From Myoxocephalus aenaeus (Eukaryota; Chordata; Actinopteri; Perciformes; Cottidae), in the NCBI GenBank assembly GCA_038501785.1, contig JBAMJR010000189.1:2007501-2071500 (forward strand): DNA of 64,000 bases, read 5' to 3'. Numbering within the stretch: position 1 is the first letter of the stretch; every line of letters starts with the position of its first letter. Below the pieces are notes generated by a model, which had not been told where the DNA came from, ran no database searches, and was given only the letters and a program-made list of their open reading frames with translations. Positions 52,201 to 63,500 of the stretch are shown here, one piece after another. A program made the position numbers and the translations under genes.

Positions 52201-54698
52201 CCACAAATTCAAAATAAATTAAACAAAAAGTGCAATTCAAAAAGATTAATATATACACAATTAACTTTTCTTGTGATTACCTCATCAGTAGGTAAATACT
52301 GAAAAACATTGTGCTTTACAGAAAATTAAGCAGCACTCAATTCTCCTCACGACCCCAGAGTTTGTTCCTGTCATGCAGGCAGCGCCATCAGTTGTGAATT
52401 TTATATTCAGTAGGCTGTTTAATTTAATTATCCTAAAAACCCAGAGTCTCCCCCATATCAGGATGGTTTGACCCAACCTGGCACACGCTGCTGAAAACAT
52501 GGAGGGACAAGTGCAAAACAAGTTGAAACCAGAGCCGGCAAAAAAACGACACTCCGCTGCATAAAAAAGTCCCTTCAAAATAAAACCACAGGATGGAAAA
52601 GAAAAAAATATTATAATTCTTTTTTTTTTCTCAGGCAAAGGCCACTGAAAACGGGACCCACCAGTTAAGAATCACTGATCTAAGGTAATTGCTAGCCAAG
52701 TCTAATCCGCATATCATGTTAACAAGGACAATAACTATTGAGGCAAGGAGTCCTCCATAGCCAATCTAAAAGATTGTGTATATCAAACATGTTGCATGTA
52801 TAAGAAAGGTAATTTTCCCAATCAGGTTTTGGAAAGAGTGTGTGCTGTGTATTTACCCACCAGCTATGGGGCTTCGCAGCTTCCAGAAGATCCGTTTGAA
52901 ATCGTCCAGGTCGCTCCAGGACTTCCCGAACCTGATGGCCAGCTTCTTCAGCGACAGCTCTAGCAAGCTGATGGGAAGAAAAGGTGCACGTATACTTGAT
53001 CACATTGTGGGCCTTCACATCTGATTGGACAGCACATTGTAGGAGCTCAGATCTCATCTAGGGACCAAAATGAGGAGCACCACCTACGCATAATGCAATG
53101 AATGTTCAAAGTCGCTTCTCTTCTCGTTGTCAAAGCGGACGTCTTGAGGTAAATCTGCTTCTGTTTCAGCATCGATACATCGGGGGATCCCGGGGGCCCA
53201 CGTTACCCATCTGAAAGACAGGGACACACAGCCTGACACCAATATAAATAGAAAAATAACCTCTAACACAGTCTTGTTGTGTCGTTACGTGTGTCGGACC
53301 TGTACGTCGCCTGTCTCTGCTGCAGCTCTGTCTTCCTGTGTGCCACCAGCTGGGGTAAGGAGTCGTCCCTCAACGTCTTCGCTGCACGAGAGGAAGAGGG
53401 AGACAGGAAAGAGCACCTTTAGCAACAGTTCAGACCTGCAGGGGCCCGTGAGGCAACGTTTTAGGGGAGGGCGACAACCGAGGATGGTCTTCCTCTGCCC
53501 AGACATTTGTATTTTGGTGAAGATACAAAAAACATTTACACCCAGTGTTACAGTACCAAAAAATGTAAGCCGTCACAGTAATCTTCTGTGCAGACACATT
53601 ACCAATTCATTTTAGCACATAAAACAGCAAAGGTGAGACTCCAACAGTCCAGCATTGCATGATGGGAAATCTGGGCCTTGGTAAAAGAGCAGTGCTGTGC
53701 ATCCAGCAACAAGCGCGTCCAGTGAGCTCGCTTTCGAAAGCGCATCGAAAGAGATCAAATCCTGGACTTTTTCTACACTAATTAACCCTGAATGTAACTT
53801 CCACATGTAGTCTACTATTTTGACAGATCTGAAGGAGAGTGAAGCTGTGTCTGATTCATGTCTGAAAGGGTTACTTGTTTTGCTCATGGCTGTTGGGAAG
53901 GGGTAGGGGGGGACGAGAACCCTTGGACAGCTTCCAGCCGTCCCCAGCAGCAGGATCCAACATGTGCTTCTACAATATATACAGTTAGCGGATTTGCTGG
54001 CTGGCTTGGGTTCAGTTGTTTTATAGCTTAGCTGATAGCTTGTATGGGCCGTGCGGTGCGAATTGGCTCTCATAACGGGTCGGGTGAGTGCGAGTATAAA
54101 ATAAACCCTGACCTGCGCATTAATACAGCACACTAGGGAGGGGCCTTGTTGGGTGTACAGTGAGTCACGACTTCGGCATCCACGGGGTGGACTTACAGTT
54201 CTAGAAGCAGGCATGTATTCGGGAGCCCCGCCATTGACGATGGGGCACACTAATTCTAATCTCCTGCATCTGTCCGAGCCTCTTTTGTATTACTAGAGGC
54301 TGGACTGAGCCAATTCTGGTCGAGCATGTAGCAGCAATGGACAATGGCTGGCCAACTGGCCTTTAGCAGTGGGTAAAAATATGTTGTTTTGTTATTATTC
54401 TTTTTTTTTTTATATAATAATTTTTGCGAGGGGGAAATAACTTGCCACTACTTGTAGTTTTAACCTGCTGCGCAGACCTTTCTCTTAAGGATGTGGTCCC
54501 GCTGTACAGATCGGATTTACACCGGGCTGAGATCCGCGTACAAGACCACCTCGGAACGCGTTAACATGGTCACGCTACCATGGATATCAAGTTAGCACTG
54601 TACCTCGGAGTCTAGCCTACTCCATCCATTGAGGCACATGCTGGTTCATAGCAGGTTCCGGTAACAAGAGGTTATAAAACAGCTGAAATAATTATCTG

Positions 54699-54788
<90 letters not shown>

Positions 54789-55363
54789 GGATTTGCATGT
54801 CATTGGCCTTGTGCCAGCACCGAAATAGAAGTTGATGCTTGGCTGTCAAGAGGCGTTTGTTCCCCTGCACCCGTGAGTAGTTGATTCTGAATCCCTAAAA
54901 CCCTTCCTACCTGTTCCCTCTCTTATCTCCACCTTGACGTCTCCGATCAGCCAGCGGTAACACGGGAAAGTCAGCACTTTGTCTCCACCTGGAGGCTCCA
55001 CCGTGACGTAGCGACAGAACCAGTTATCTTCCAACCAGTACCTCTGCTTCTCCAGTCTGACCAGCAGCAGGGAGCCTAGAGGTGAAGGGCTGGTCACCTT
55101 GTACTGGTCCACCTGACAGAGACGGAGAGATGAGAAGGAGAGTCGTACCTGCTATCACTGTTTGAACACACATCGGTCCACTCGTCATCACTCGTCATCA
55201 TTCCACACACACTCACCGCGCCACGACAGAAGTCCAGTCCGGGGTTGTCCAGCACGGTGCGCTCGCTCTCCCCTTTCTCCCCCACCAGGGTCACGAAGAT
55301 GTAGTTGTTGGTGCCCGAATACTCTGATGTACCCGTTGCTACGTTTACAGTGTAGACTGCCAT
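43105..55363 (-). CDS. alox12: Arachidonate lipoxygenase, ALOX12-like, first iron histidine replaced
   Basis: Fourteen exons on the - strand, as in human ALOX genes: 55363-55217, 55112-54911, 53381-53300, 53210-53088, 52967-52861, 51584-51412, 51294-51151, 50664-50461, 47535-47449, 47371-47202, 46105-45984, 45379-45279, 45196-45026 and 43284-43105. All phases agree and give 670 aa (human ALOX12 663). Residues 1-115 form the PLAT domain (start MAVYTVNVATGT); the rest is the catalytic domain (PRDPPLAWLLAKMWV, then WVPNTPCTMRHPPPT). Lipoxygenases add O2 to polyunsaturated fatty acids using one iron held by three His, an Asn and the C-terminal Ile. Here His367, His547, Asn551 and Ile670 are present, but the first helix ligand is Phe362 (AEFQVFQLLSH; human ALOX12 DFQLHEIQYH). 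The GGGGHVQ loop is also changed to GGDGLVI. Activity is therefore doubtful. The position beside rnasek supports ALOX12; that beside pelp1 recalls ALOX15. Confidence 0.93.
43789..44754 (+). mobile_element. hAT element copy 1 (966 bp) in lipoxygenase intron 13
   Basis: Termini CAGTGATTCTCAACTGGT and ACCAGTTGAGAACCACTG, with a perfect 8-bp target duplication ATTTAGAA (43781-43788 and 44755-44762). A transposase relic at about 44076 reads TDGAACMTGKNSGV, typical of ZBED/Charlie-type hAT. It contains a 30-base-plus A run followed by a T run (about 43828-43880). Same family and length as the copy at 51712-52677, inverted to it. Confidence 0.93.
45385..45983. other. Lipoxygenase intron 11, no other gene
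   Basis: A short tandem of TTAGCTAGGTGGC-like units (about 45620-45670) is the only visible structure. Confidence 0.5.
46590..46760 (+). pseudogene. LINE (L1-type) reverse transcriptase fragment in lipoxygenase intron 10
   Basis: The + strand reads ISLYADDILLYLGP at about 46711-46752, containing the reverse-transcriptase catalytic YADD box. A diverged LPLS..F...EPL-like stretch precedes it by about 30 codons. No continuous frame extends either side, so it is an old fragment antisense to the lipoxygenase gene. Confidence 0.65.
47929..50071 (+). mobile_element. hAT transposon (2143 bp) in lipoxygenase intron 8
   Basis: Inverted termini CAGTGGTGGGCC and GGCCCACCACTG with a perfect 8-bp target duplication GGTGAGTA (47921-47928 and 50072-50079). 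The + strand at about 48605-48804 encodes a frameshifted hAT C-terminal dimerisation domain (FSALKRMETYSRNA, then LKRTDKLYNRVAELF and MDFVFK with a stop). It contains a doubled CCAAT-type unit (48325-48394), an AT repeat near 49180-49206 and a triple CACGAGAGACGAG unit (49558-49596). A truncated sibling is at 18698-19648. Confidence 0.92.
50244..50430. repeat. Dispersed teleost repeat next to lipoxygenase exon 8
   Basis: The phrases GATGCAGTTGGTAACTTTTA and GAAAATCCTTTTAGTGCTCC resemble a repeat I remember from fish introns. It ends about 30 bases from the exon-8 donor. Confidence 0.4.
51598..51661. repeat. (CATA)n microsatellite
   Basis: About 15 tetranucleotide units lying 14 bases upstream (gene sense) of the lipoxygenase exon-6 acceptor. 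Confidence 0.95.
51712..52677 (-). mobile_element. hAT element copy 2 (966 bp) in lipoxygenase intron 5
   Basis: Same family as 43789-44754 in the opposite orientation, and also exactly 966 bp between termini. It has a perfect 8-bp target duplication ATCTAAGG (51704-51711 and 52678-52685). The - strand reads TDGAACMTGTNSGV. The equal lengths suggest that both derive from one internally deleted master copy. Confidence 0.93.
54701..54783. repeat. (CA)n microsatellite in lipoxygenase intron 2
   Basis: About 41 CA units. Confidence 0.97.
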
Positions 55364-56283
55364 CTGAGGACATGAGCACACACACAGTGGAACGTTAAAC
55401 CTTTTGTTGCATATTAGTTTGCACTGATTAGACCTGAGGGCCCTCCTTCAGATCACCATTCTAACGCCTGTGTTTCATCTTCTTCGATGTAACGTTCCAT
55501 GTTCCGTGTGGCCAACTCGTGGTTGTTCTGTTTAAACATGGCGGCCCGCCAAACTCTATTTTGTCACAGCCACAGTTTCATAAGAAACCGAAAATAATTT
55601 TACACTTCTCAACCGCTGGGCTGGTTAGCTCTCTCCTAGTTTGGCTTGGATGTTTCAAAGAGTACAAAAGTATTGGCATCAATAGTAAAAGTATATTAGT
55701 ATATATTTTCATCAACTGGGAGCCAGACCTGAACCCCGAGTGTTGACCAGTCTGGATAAGTGGCCTCACCTAAACCTAACCCTCTATACATAGACCTAAT
55801 AAATGCATTTAGGCAGGTAACCTTTTTCCCTCTAAACAGGAAAGAAAACTTTTATCAGATTCAATGTTATAAGTCGGCTACAATTATCAGAACAATAGTG
55901 TACTGCAGATATAAAAGACAATGAAAGCCCCCTGTGAGTCAGTCTGAAACAGCGCTCATAGACGTAGAAGCTTGTCTTCTGCAGCACGTCTTAAGGAATC
56001 AAACCCTTCACCAGTGAATAATAGCGGTCACATATTCTGTGAGGGCATTGACGTGCTGATATGAGGAGAACTCCTATGTAATAATTTGAATACCAGAGTA
56101 AGCAAATGTTTAACATCGATGCAAATGAGCTGATGAGACAACAAACAACCGGCATACCTCCAGCGGGTTGTGACTAGAGCAGCTTTTGTGACGGGTAGGA
56201 CAGCTTTTTGCTCCTCCCGCTCTCGTCTTTCTTCTTTGGCAGGTTGGGTCGAGGTTATTTCAGGCTGGCTTCTCTATTCATCC

Positions 56284-56365
56284 CACCATCACCATCATCA
56301 TCACCATCACCATCACCACCATCACCACCATCACCACCATCATCATCATCATCTTCTTCTTCATC
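56284..56365. repeat. CAT/CAC triplet repeat
   Basis: About 27 CAY triplets; in one frame this would read poly-His, but no conserved protein surrounds it, so it is best read as a microsatellite. Confidence 0.9.
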
Positions 56366-56539
56366 ATCTACCCTCTTGCCTTCACCACACCTGCACCACA
56401 CCTGCATTCCACATTACAAGATTCCATTATCATTATCATGTTTTGTCTGAAAGATTGTTGAAATTACTTTGAGCCATGTCTACACATATACAGATACTGT
56501 ATGTTTTTTTAAATGCTTTCATATTGTTTACGCCAAATT

Positions 56540-57021
56540 CTGACCCGACCATCTGAATGTCGCAGCTGAAATCCAGACTCATCAGACCAATGGTACTCTG
56601 CATACCTCGGTTGTAACGAGTAGTTATTTGAGTTACTGTGTCCTTTCTATCACCTCAAACCATTCTGCCCCTTCTCCTCTGACCTCTGACATCAACAAGG
56701 CATTTTCATCCACACAACTGCCGCCCACTGGATATTTTCTCTTTTTCGGACCGTTCTCTGTAAACCCCCGAGATGGTTGTGCGTGAAACACCCAGTAGAT
56801 CCGCAGTTTTTGAAATACTCAGACCAGGCCGTCTGGCACCAATAACCATGCCACCTTCAAAGTCACTTAAATCCCCTTTCTTCCCCATTCTGATGCTCGG
56901 TTTGAACTTCAGCAAGTCGTCTTCACCACGTCTAGATGCTTAAATGCATTGAGTTGCTGCCCTGTGATTGACTGATTAGCTATTTGTACACAGGTGTGCC
57001 TAATAGAGTGGTCAGTGAGTG
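56540..57021 (-). mobile_element. Tc1-like transposon relic
   Basis: On the - strand from 56888 a frame starting MGKKGDLSDFEGG and continuing SISKTADLLGVSRTTIS is the N-terminal paired-type HTH of a Tc1 transposase. The right terminus (AATAGAGTGGTCAGTGAGTG followed by TA) resembles a Tc1 inverted repeat. The other end is truncated and most of the catalytic DDE domain is missing, so it is dead. Confidence 0.75.
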
Positions 57022-57462
57022 TATATATACAGTATATTTGTGCATGTGGAGGAGCTCCGAGCAGCAACTTGTTGCTTCTGCATTGAGCCAACACCGTGGG
57101 TTCCTTAAACACAGTGATGAAACAGTTTCCATGGCAGCGTCAGCAAAGGTTCAGACTGCGGTGAGAGCAAACTGATTTACTGAACGCTTCGGTGCGCTGC
57201 CAAAAACTCACGAGTCGGTCCAGCAGCTTCCAATGCTTATAGGCATCTTAACAGTAATGTAAGAGATTCTGTCACGTGGTCGACAGGACTCTTTACCAAG
57301 GGGGGAAGAGTTTGAAGGCATGTCTGAAGTTTGAATATTAGCTCTTCATTCCAAATATACTTGTTTCAGCTGAACGTAACGTTCTTACATTCTTGAACCA
57401 ACATTTATGAGCATGTGAGCATGAGAGCATGAGAGCGTGTCCAGGGAGAGAAAAACACTCAC

Positions 57463-57640
57463 CTTAGTCCAGAATAGTTTTCCCAGCTGAGGACAAGTCC
57501 CCTCCTCTTCTTTCCCTCTTGATTTCCTTTGGCTCCGTTTGTACTCTGGTCTCTTTTGCAAGTCGTCGCAGATCTGTGAGTTCAACAGTTGTCTTGGTCA
57601 GCACACATCGTGCCTTTCTCTCAGACAGTTTGAAGCTGTT
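57463..57640 (-). other. Candidate 5' noncoding exon of the lipoxygenase gene
   Basis: The - strand sequence ends in a good donor (GGACTAAG|GTGAGTG at 57463/57462). It is the nearest upstream donor for the acceptor at the lipoxygenase ATG. The left boundary in gene sense is unknown. The open frame across it has no ATG, so I treat it as noncoding. Confidence 0.4.
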
Positions 57641-57737
57641 TTTTTTCTCTCCAACTCACTCTCTCACTCTCTCTTACTTCACAGCTCAACCGACTGCTCT
57701 CACACTCAGTCCTTTGTGTGGTCTCACCTTGCTCTTC

Positions 57738-57740
<3 letters not shown>

Positions 57741-57772
<32 letters not shown>
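57741..57772. repeat. (GA)n microsatellite
   Basis: Sixteen AG units, close to the candidate lipoxygenase 5' exon. Confidence 0.95.
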
Positions 57773-57774
<2 letters not shown>

Positions 57775-60543
57775 GCTAAAGGGAAGTTGGGTCAATATCA
57801 GGGCTGCATAGATGTGGCTGGGAGATAGCGCTCATGTTTCAGAGCCGCATATCAGAAGCTGTAGAAGCTCCACATTCTGACTTTAAAGGAGAGGGAAGTT
57901 ACCGATGGTAGTCGGTAATCTTACATGGTAAAACTTGATCATATTTTTCGTCACATTTTTCTTTTTTATTCCAATTTTACTTTTGTTCATTCCATTTCCT
58001 GTTGTACAACCTATGCAGGATATATTTTATTAATCTGTTAATGCCCTCACTAAGAAAAAAGCAATGGAAAAAAAGTCATAGTGGTTTTTAGTTCCTTGTG
58101 GCAATACAGAAAAGAAAAACGTTATTTCTTTTATTTCAACAGATCCAACAGTTGAAGAAAATATCACCTAACGGTTCAGATATTGCTTCAATTTAAAATA
58201 TAAATCCAATCAAATTATAAACCATATGCTGCCATAATGCTAGTAATATCTTAGTAGATGCCTTTAGATGTTAGGTGTAAATGTATTACCATAAAATAAG
58301 CAGTATTGCCGGTACTCATTCTTTTCTATTAGACATGTAGGCGACCGTTTTATATTTCATAACAATTGTAACAATTACTTTTATCACTTTAACTTTTAGT
58401 TTCTTTGATATTATATATTTTTTTGTCTAATAATTATTATTATGTAACATAAGTTACATAATTGTGTTCAGTAAGGCCTCTGAAACTTTTTCGGTAACTG
58501 AACAGGACTAAAGAAGTTACGTTTGGTAATATGGGAAGCCTGGCTTACATCACCTCATCCCCCACATGGCAATGATGATGATGATGATGTAACAGCTCTA
58601 AAACACAGATGTTGTAACCCTAAATACTTGAGGCATGTGTGTGGGAATGGTGTGAGCACTCTGTGGACCGTGTGAACACAGAAGGTCTGAACACAGTCAA
58701 TGAATGTGAGCTGGTGCCTTGAGTGTAAAACGGTTCAGATGAACTCTCCTTGATGGAAGCTGCAGTGAAGGCTGACATGCTGCACTCTCCTTTCCTTTAA
58801 TCTTTGTTAAAAGCCGGGCTGCAGCAACGTGACTAAGCTATACATTTAACTCTGTTTTCTTTAAATGTTTTGAAAGACTTACATACTTAGCGAAGAGCCG
58901 AGGAAGTCAAACCTTGCATCATTGCAGAAATGTGGAGCTGACATATGGGATGAGGGCAATTAGAGGTAGGACGGGTTTTAGCTGATTCAGAGACATTCAG
59001 AAGTACAGGGGACCATTCTCAACTTGTCCGACAGGAATATTCACTTTGAGTATTTGTACAACCTCATAAATCTCGGTCTTCTCAGTGGTAACTAAACACA
59101 ACCAGAAGCTCATATTTATGGTCTTGGAATGCCATACAGTGGAGCTCAACACTTATCCTGACTTGCTCGACAATGTTAGCTGATTGCAAGTAGTCGGAAT
59201 CCAACAATAAAGTGATCATTCTAAGCCAACGAATCAGCCGATGACACACGAACGACAACATACTTATGAATATCATATTCTACTTCTGCTAGTAGATCCC
59301 ACGAAATGATACACTGTGGCCCTTTAAATCCTTCCTCTTTTCTCATCTGGATTTTAGCTTCTCCCATCCTTCGATGTGGTTTAAGGTCTGTTTTGGCTGC
59401 GTTCATAAGCATATGAAGAGGCTTTTTCCCCACCAGTCACACTAGCGACACTGGGCGACTATGGCTCAGTGGTGAGCAGGGTTGTCCTTCGATCGGTGGT
59501 TCGATCCCCGTCTCCGCTAGCCCATGTTGATGTGTCCTTGAGCAAGACACTTAACCCTAAATTGCTCCCATAGCTGCGCCTACGGTGTATGAATGGTTGA
59601 TCATCTGATGTGGCACCTTGCATGGTACCTCCTCTCATCAGTGTGTGAATGGGTGAATGATGTCTTGTAGTGTTAAAGCACTTTGAGTGGTCAGAAGACT
59701 AGAAAAGCTCTATGCAAGTACGGGACCATTTAGTTGTCTTGGCGGTCAAATAAAGCTCTGAATCACTATTTGGCGCTATTTAGCAAGTGCGGCATGTGAG
59801 GTCGGATGTGAACAGGAAGAGTGAATTAAACGTTACGTTGAACTAAAGAGAAACATACTCCCAGCAAAGAGCGCCATAGCGGTAACTATGAAGTATGGAC
59901 TTCTCAAATGACCGTCTGAATGTAAAGGGGGAGTTTGTCCCGTTAGAACGGTTGGGTTTTATTTGTCCAGGTTTTTTCTGTCTGAGATTTCTGCCTCCAC
60001 AAAAAAAGTAAGTCAAATTGTGTTTGTGCTGCTCAAAACACAAACGTAAAACAAAAAAAAATCTGTTTTAAAATTCCCCAAAACATAATCAGACCCTCCA
60101 CTCCACGTAATGAGGGGCAACAACCCCCCCCCCCCCCCAAAAAAAGCTGAATTATTGTTGCCATTCTATCTGAGGGTGAAAACAGTGTATGCTACTCACA
60201 TTTGATTTTCTTTTCTTCAATCGTTTATAACAAAGCAGACGACAGTGATGACAAATCAAAGAGCATACAAGGTACATACAGATCCAAGAAAACCCACTTC
60301 TTAAACTTCAAGCTGGGCGATGTGACAGTAAAGAGTCCCCACGGCCCACGCAGTGCGGCTCCCAGCTGGCAACACAGTTATAAAGGAAGAAAAAGCATGA
60401 TGCTGATCTGAACACTGTAGAATGACTGTAATGAGAAGGGAGTTGGTCTATGGAGGCAACTAAACCCTGAAAATGTCACAAGTGATCCAGTAACTTCTGT
60501 ATCCATGGCAACTTCAATCGCAACAGTCCAGGTTGGCCTCTAT
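57773..60543. other. Intergenic region between pelp1 and the lipoxygenase
   Basis: Both flanking genes point leftward, so this holds the pelp1 3' UTR and the lipoxygenase promoter. A - strand AATAAA at about 59958-59963 could end pelp1. A SINE lies at 59452-59735 and a C13 run at about 60126-60138. No gene was recognised. Confidence 0.5.
59452..59735 (+). mobile_element. tRNA-derived SINE
   Basis: An A-box-like TGGCTCAGTGGTGAGC (about 59462) and a B-box GGTTCGATCCC (about 59497) form a tRNA-like head. They are followed by TGTCCTTGAGCAAGACACTT and the body TGTGAATGGGTGAATGA...AAAGCACTTTGAGT...AAAGCTCTATGCAAGTA, a composition I recall from dispersed teleost SINEs. It is a repeat and not a functional tRNA gene. 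Confidence 0.8.
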
Positions 60544-63500
60544 TTATGAGCGGTTCGATCCGGAGGCGCCGTCTTCGTCGTCGGGCGGACAGGCCACGAA
60601 ATCCGCCAACATGGACGCCATGGCTTCATCGTCCACCTGCTGAGGCATGAATTCATTAGAGGTGTGTTATGTTCAAACTGACAAGTGCTTCATTAGGAAA
60701 TAGTTTCATTATGACTCTTTAAAGTCACCATGTGTAGAATGCGTATATGATTCATTCTGATGGTTAAGATGATCCGGCTAGGGCAGCTATTTATTGGCAA
60801 AGTTAGAAGGTTTCTATTTTTTCACATAAAAATGACTTTCGTAATTCTTTTCATGGAATTGAAGCCAAAAACAGTCATTTGACTTATTCCGTGTTCTGTG
60901 AGGGTAAAATGACAAAATAACATCTTCAGTACACTTATGTAAAATAAAACATGTTTCGCTGCCGTCTCCGTCCACATTAGTACATCACTTTGCTCCCGTG
61001 CTGGTTCTCCTGTCTGTTTCTTCAAACGCCATCTACTGCAGTAATACACTGATTGTGGAGATGTACCTCTAAACAAACCCACATGAAAACATCCAAACTA
61101 TCCCTTTAAGGGCTTTCAAATGTACCCAAAACTAAACATTGTGAATTTGTAACTAAATAAGCATTAATACGTTTATTAAACAGCAATGTCTCCTCCCAGA
61201 AATTGTGACCCGGTTACTCAAGATAATCCACAGACCCAGTTTTATGTAGTAACCATTTTCTTCCTACCAAACTAAAACAGCCAATACAAAAAAAGTACTT
61301 TTGTGCCACTTTTGCGTGGCTGTGAGGTTACTATATTCCTGTACCTTTAATACAAATGTAAACAATCCCCATGAATCGTTACCTTTTTCTTCTCAGTGCC
61401 TAGCCCCGCCTCTTCCTCCATGTGCGTTTCCTCCCTCTTCCTCTTCAGTCCTTTCCCCTCCACTACATCTCCATCACACTCTGCTGCTCCTCCTCTTCCC
61501 TCCGTCTCCTCAGCTGTTGCGCCCTCTCTCTTCTCGGCGTCAGTCGTTTCCTCTGGCTCTTTCGGACTCGGCCCCGTCGAAGATTCGGGATCTGCTGCTG
61601 CCGCGTCTCCCTCTTGAACAGCCGACAGCTGCTCCTCCTGATCGCCGGGCGACTGTTTATCGCTCATGCTGGCTTCCTGTGCCGGCTCAGCTCCCAGCTC
61701 CTGTGGAGGTGAAGGGAGTCTGCTTTAGTTTCCTTGGAACAATAACAGCTGTATTTATCGACAATTACTGGAACCAAAACACGTAATGGAGGCTCACACA
61801 GGGGCCCCCTGCTTAAAGAGGGACAAGTGCTTGGAGTTCTGCCTGTTTTTAACACAAGACTCCTCATGCTAGTCCGAGTGTGCCTTGTTACAAATGCTCC
61901 CCTTTTCGTGAGAAGATATTGTAAAAAAGTATCATAATCATTCGGATAAGCAACAGTCTGAACCTTCTACTAAATTCAGCTAAAATAAAAACACACCTCA
62001 ACTCCTTTTAGTACATTTTAGCTCCTTTTAGAGGCGATAGCTCCTTTCAGTGCTTTCAGTGGATACGATTTAATGGGCACTTCCTTTTTGTCCTGCCAAA
62101 CAGAGACTTTGTATGTTTTGAAGTGTAGTAGTATGAGGTACTTCTCCATAGTCACTGTATTACTACAGTAGATGAGTTTGGAGAAACAGACACCAGAGTA
62201 CCAGCACAGGAGCGAAGTAATGTACTGCTGTAGACGTATTTTAGACACCTAGCTGAAGCGTAAACTATATTTACAATATTTTCACCGCTTCACCCTGCTG
62301 TCAGACAGCCCTGTTTTTTGTCAAAGGAGTCTCCTCGACGGTAAACTCCTGTCTGTTTCTCCAAACTCCATCTACCGACTAAGGAGAGGGACCTCATACA
62401 ACCCCACTTCAAAGCATCCAGACCATCACGTCAACTTCTTTCACAGCATAGATTTTAAATGTTTAGTTTACCGTATATTATAAATCAAAGTTCAGCTCCT
62501 TTCTTCACACTTGACATAGAATGCTTTCAGCTAATACAAAACTCACATTCGAACTCCTTTTGGTTGCTTGGACTTCAACAGCATCCCTGTTATGCAATGG
62601 AGCCTAACAATTGCTTTTAGTACACAAAAAAGTACAGTTGACCCTTCAATAAACCCCGCTGCTACTCAATCACGCTGTGAGAGCTTCGTTACCATGGAGC
62701 CCACACTGTCACTAACTGAAGAAATATTATCTAATTCTTGGAAAAAAACAATATAGAAACGGTATATCTTTTCTACAACCGCTACGAGTAACAAGTATCA
62801 CTATTAAGCAACTTTTAACGACGACTAGTCCCAAATCCACAAAACCAGCCTGAAATGAGGAAACTGTGAAACAATTGTGTCTACGGAGCTCAGCCGGGCG
62901 CCATGATTGAACAGCTTTGCGAAGGGTCAATTGTATAGAAATCTATGAGAAAAGGACCCTACTTTGATACCTCATTTGATTTATTACCTCAATAAATATT
63001 GTAAACATGAGTTTATGGGCTCAGTAGCTAGTTTAAAGTCTTCTTCAATACAGCAGGGTGTTCATTTAAAAAAAAAAGAAGAAAAAAAAGGGACATTTTG
63101 AGAAACACACTGACGGTATCAGTCTTGTCAACAAACTCAAGTCTGAGAATGTTTCTGTCATCCTTCCACCTTTCTGACGCTCTGAAGTCGTCGATATGCC
63201 TCAAAGGGGAGATTTTAAAGTTGCGACTAACCTGTTGAACCGGATTGGTTGTGAAATCTTCTGCGGCGGCCGTCAGCTCAATCTCATTGGCTCCCTGCTG
63301 CCACGCCGCCCCCGCTGCCCCGCATTCCTCCTCGGGCTCCTCCCTCTCCTCCAGTGCTCCCCCGGTGACACACAGGATCTGCGGCATGGTGGGGTCATCC
63401 ATCCTTTCGTTCTCGTCTTCGTCTTCCTCCCCCTCCCCCTCCCGCGCCTCCTCCAGGACCCCGATGCTCTCCACCTTCTGCACCTTTATCCGGTCCTCTG

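Larger units (their letters stand above)
55364..57462. other. Region upstream of lipoxygenase exon 1, probably a 5' UTR intron
   Basis: The ATG at 55363 is preceded directly by an acceptor-like TGTCCTCAG, and a donor lies 2.1 kb upstream at 57463. The stretch between holds a CAT/CAC triplet repeat (56284-56365) and a Tc1 relic (56540-57021). No other coding exon was found. Confidence 0.4.

Noticed and set aside
56170..56472. Histidine-rich protein
   Set aside because: Translation of a CAT/CAC microsatellite with no conserved flanks.
57463..57585. In-frame N-terminal extension of the lipoxygenase encoded by the upstream exon
   Set aside because: The frame would join in phase, but it starts at TTG and has no ATG, and lipoxygenases normally begin with the PLAT domain as exon 1 does here.
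59452..59530. tRNA gene suggested by A- and B-box sequences
   Set aside because: The boxes head a longer SINE body, and the acceptor and anticodon stems do not close cleanly.
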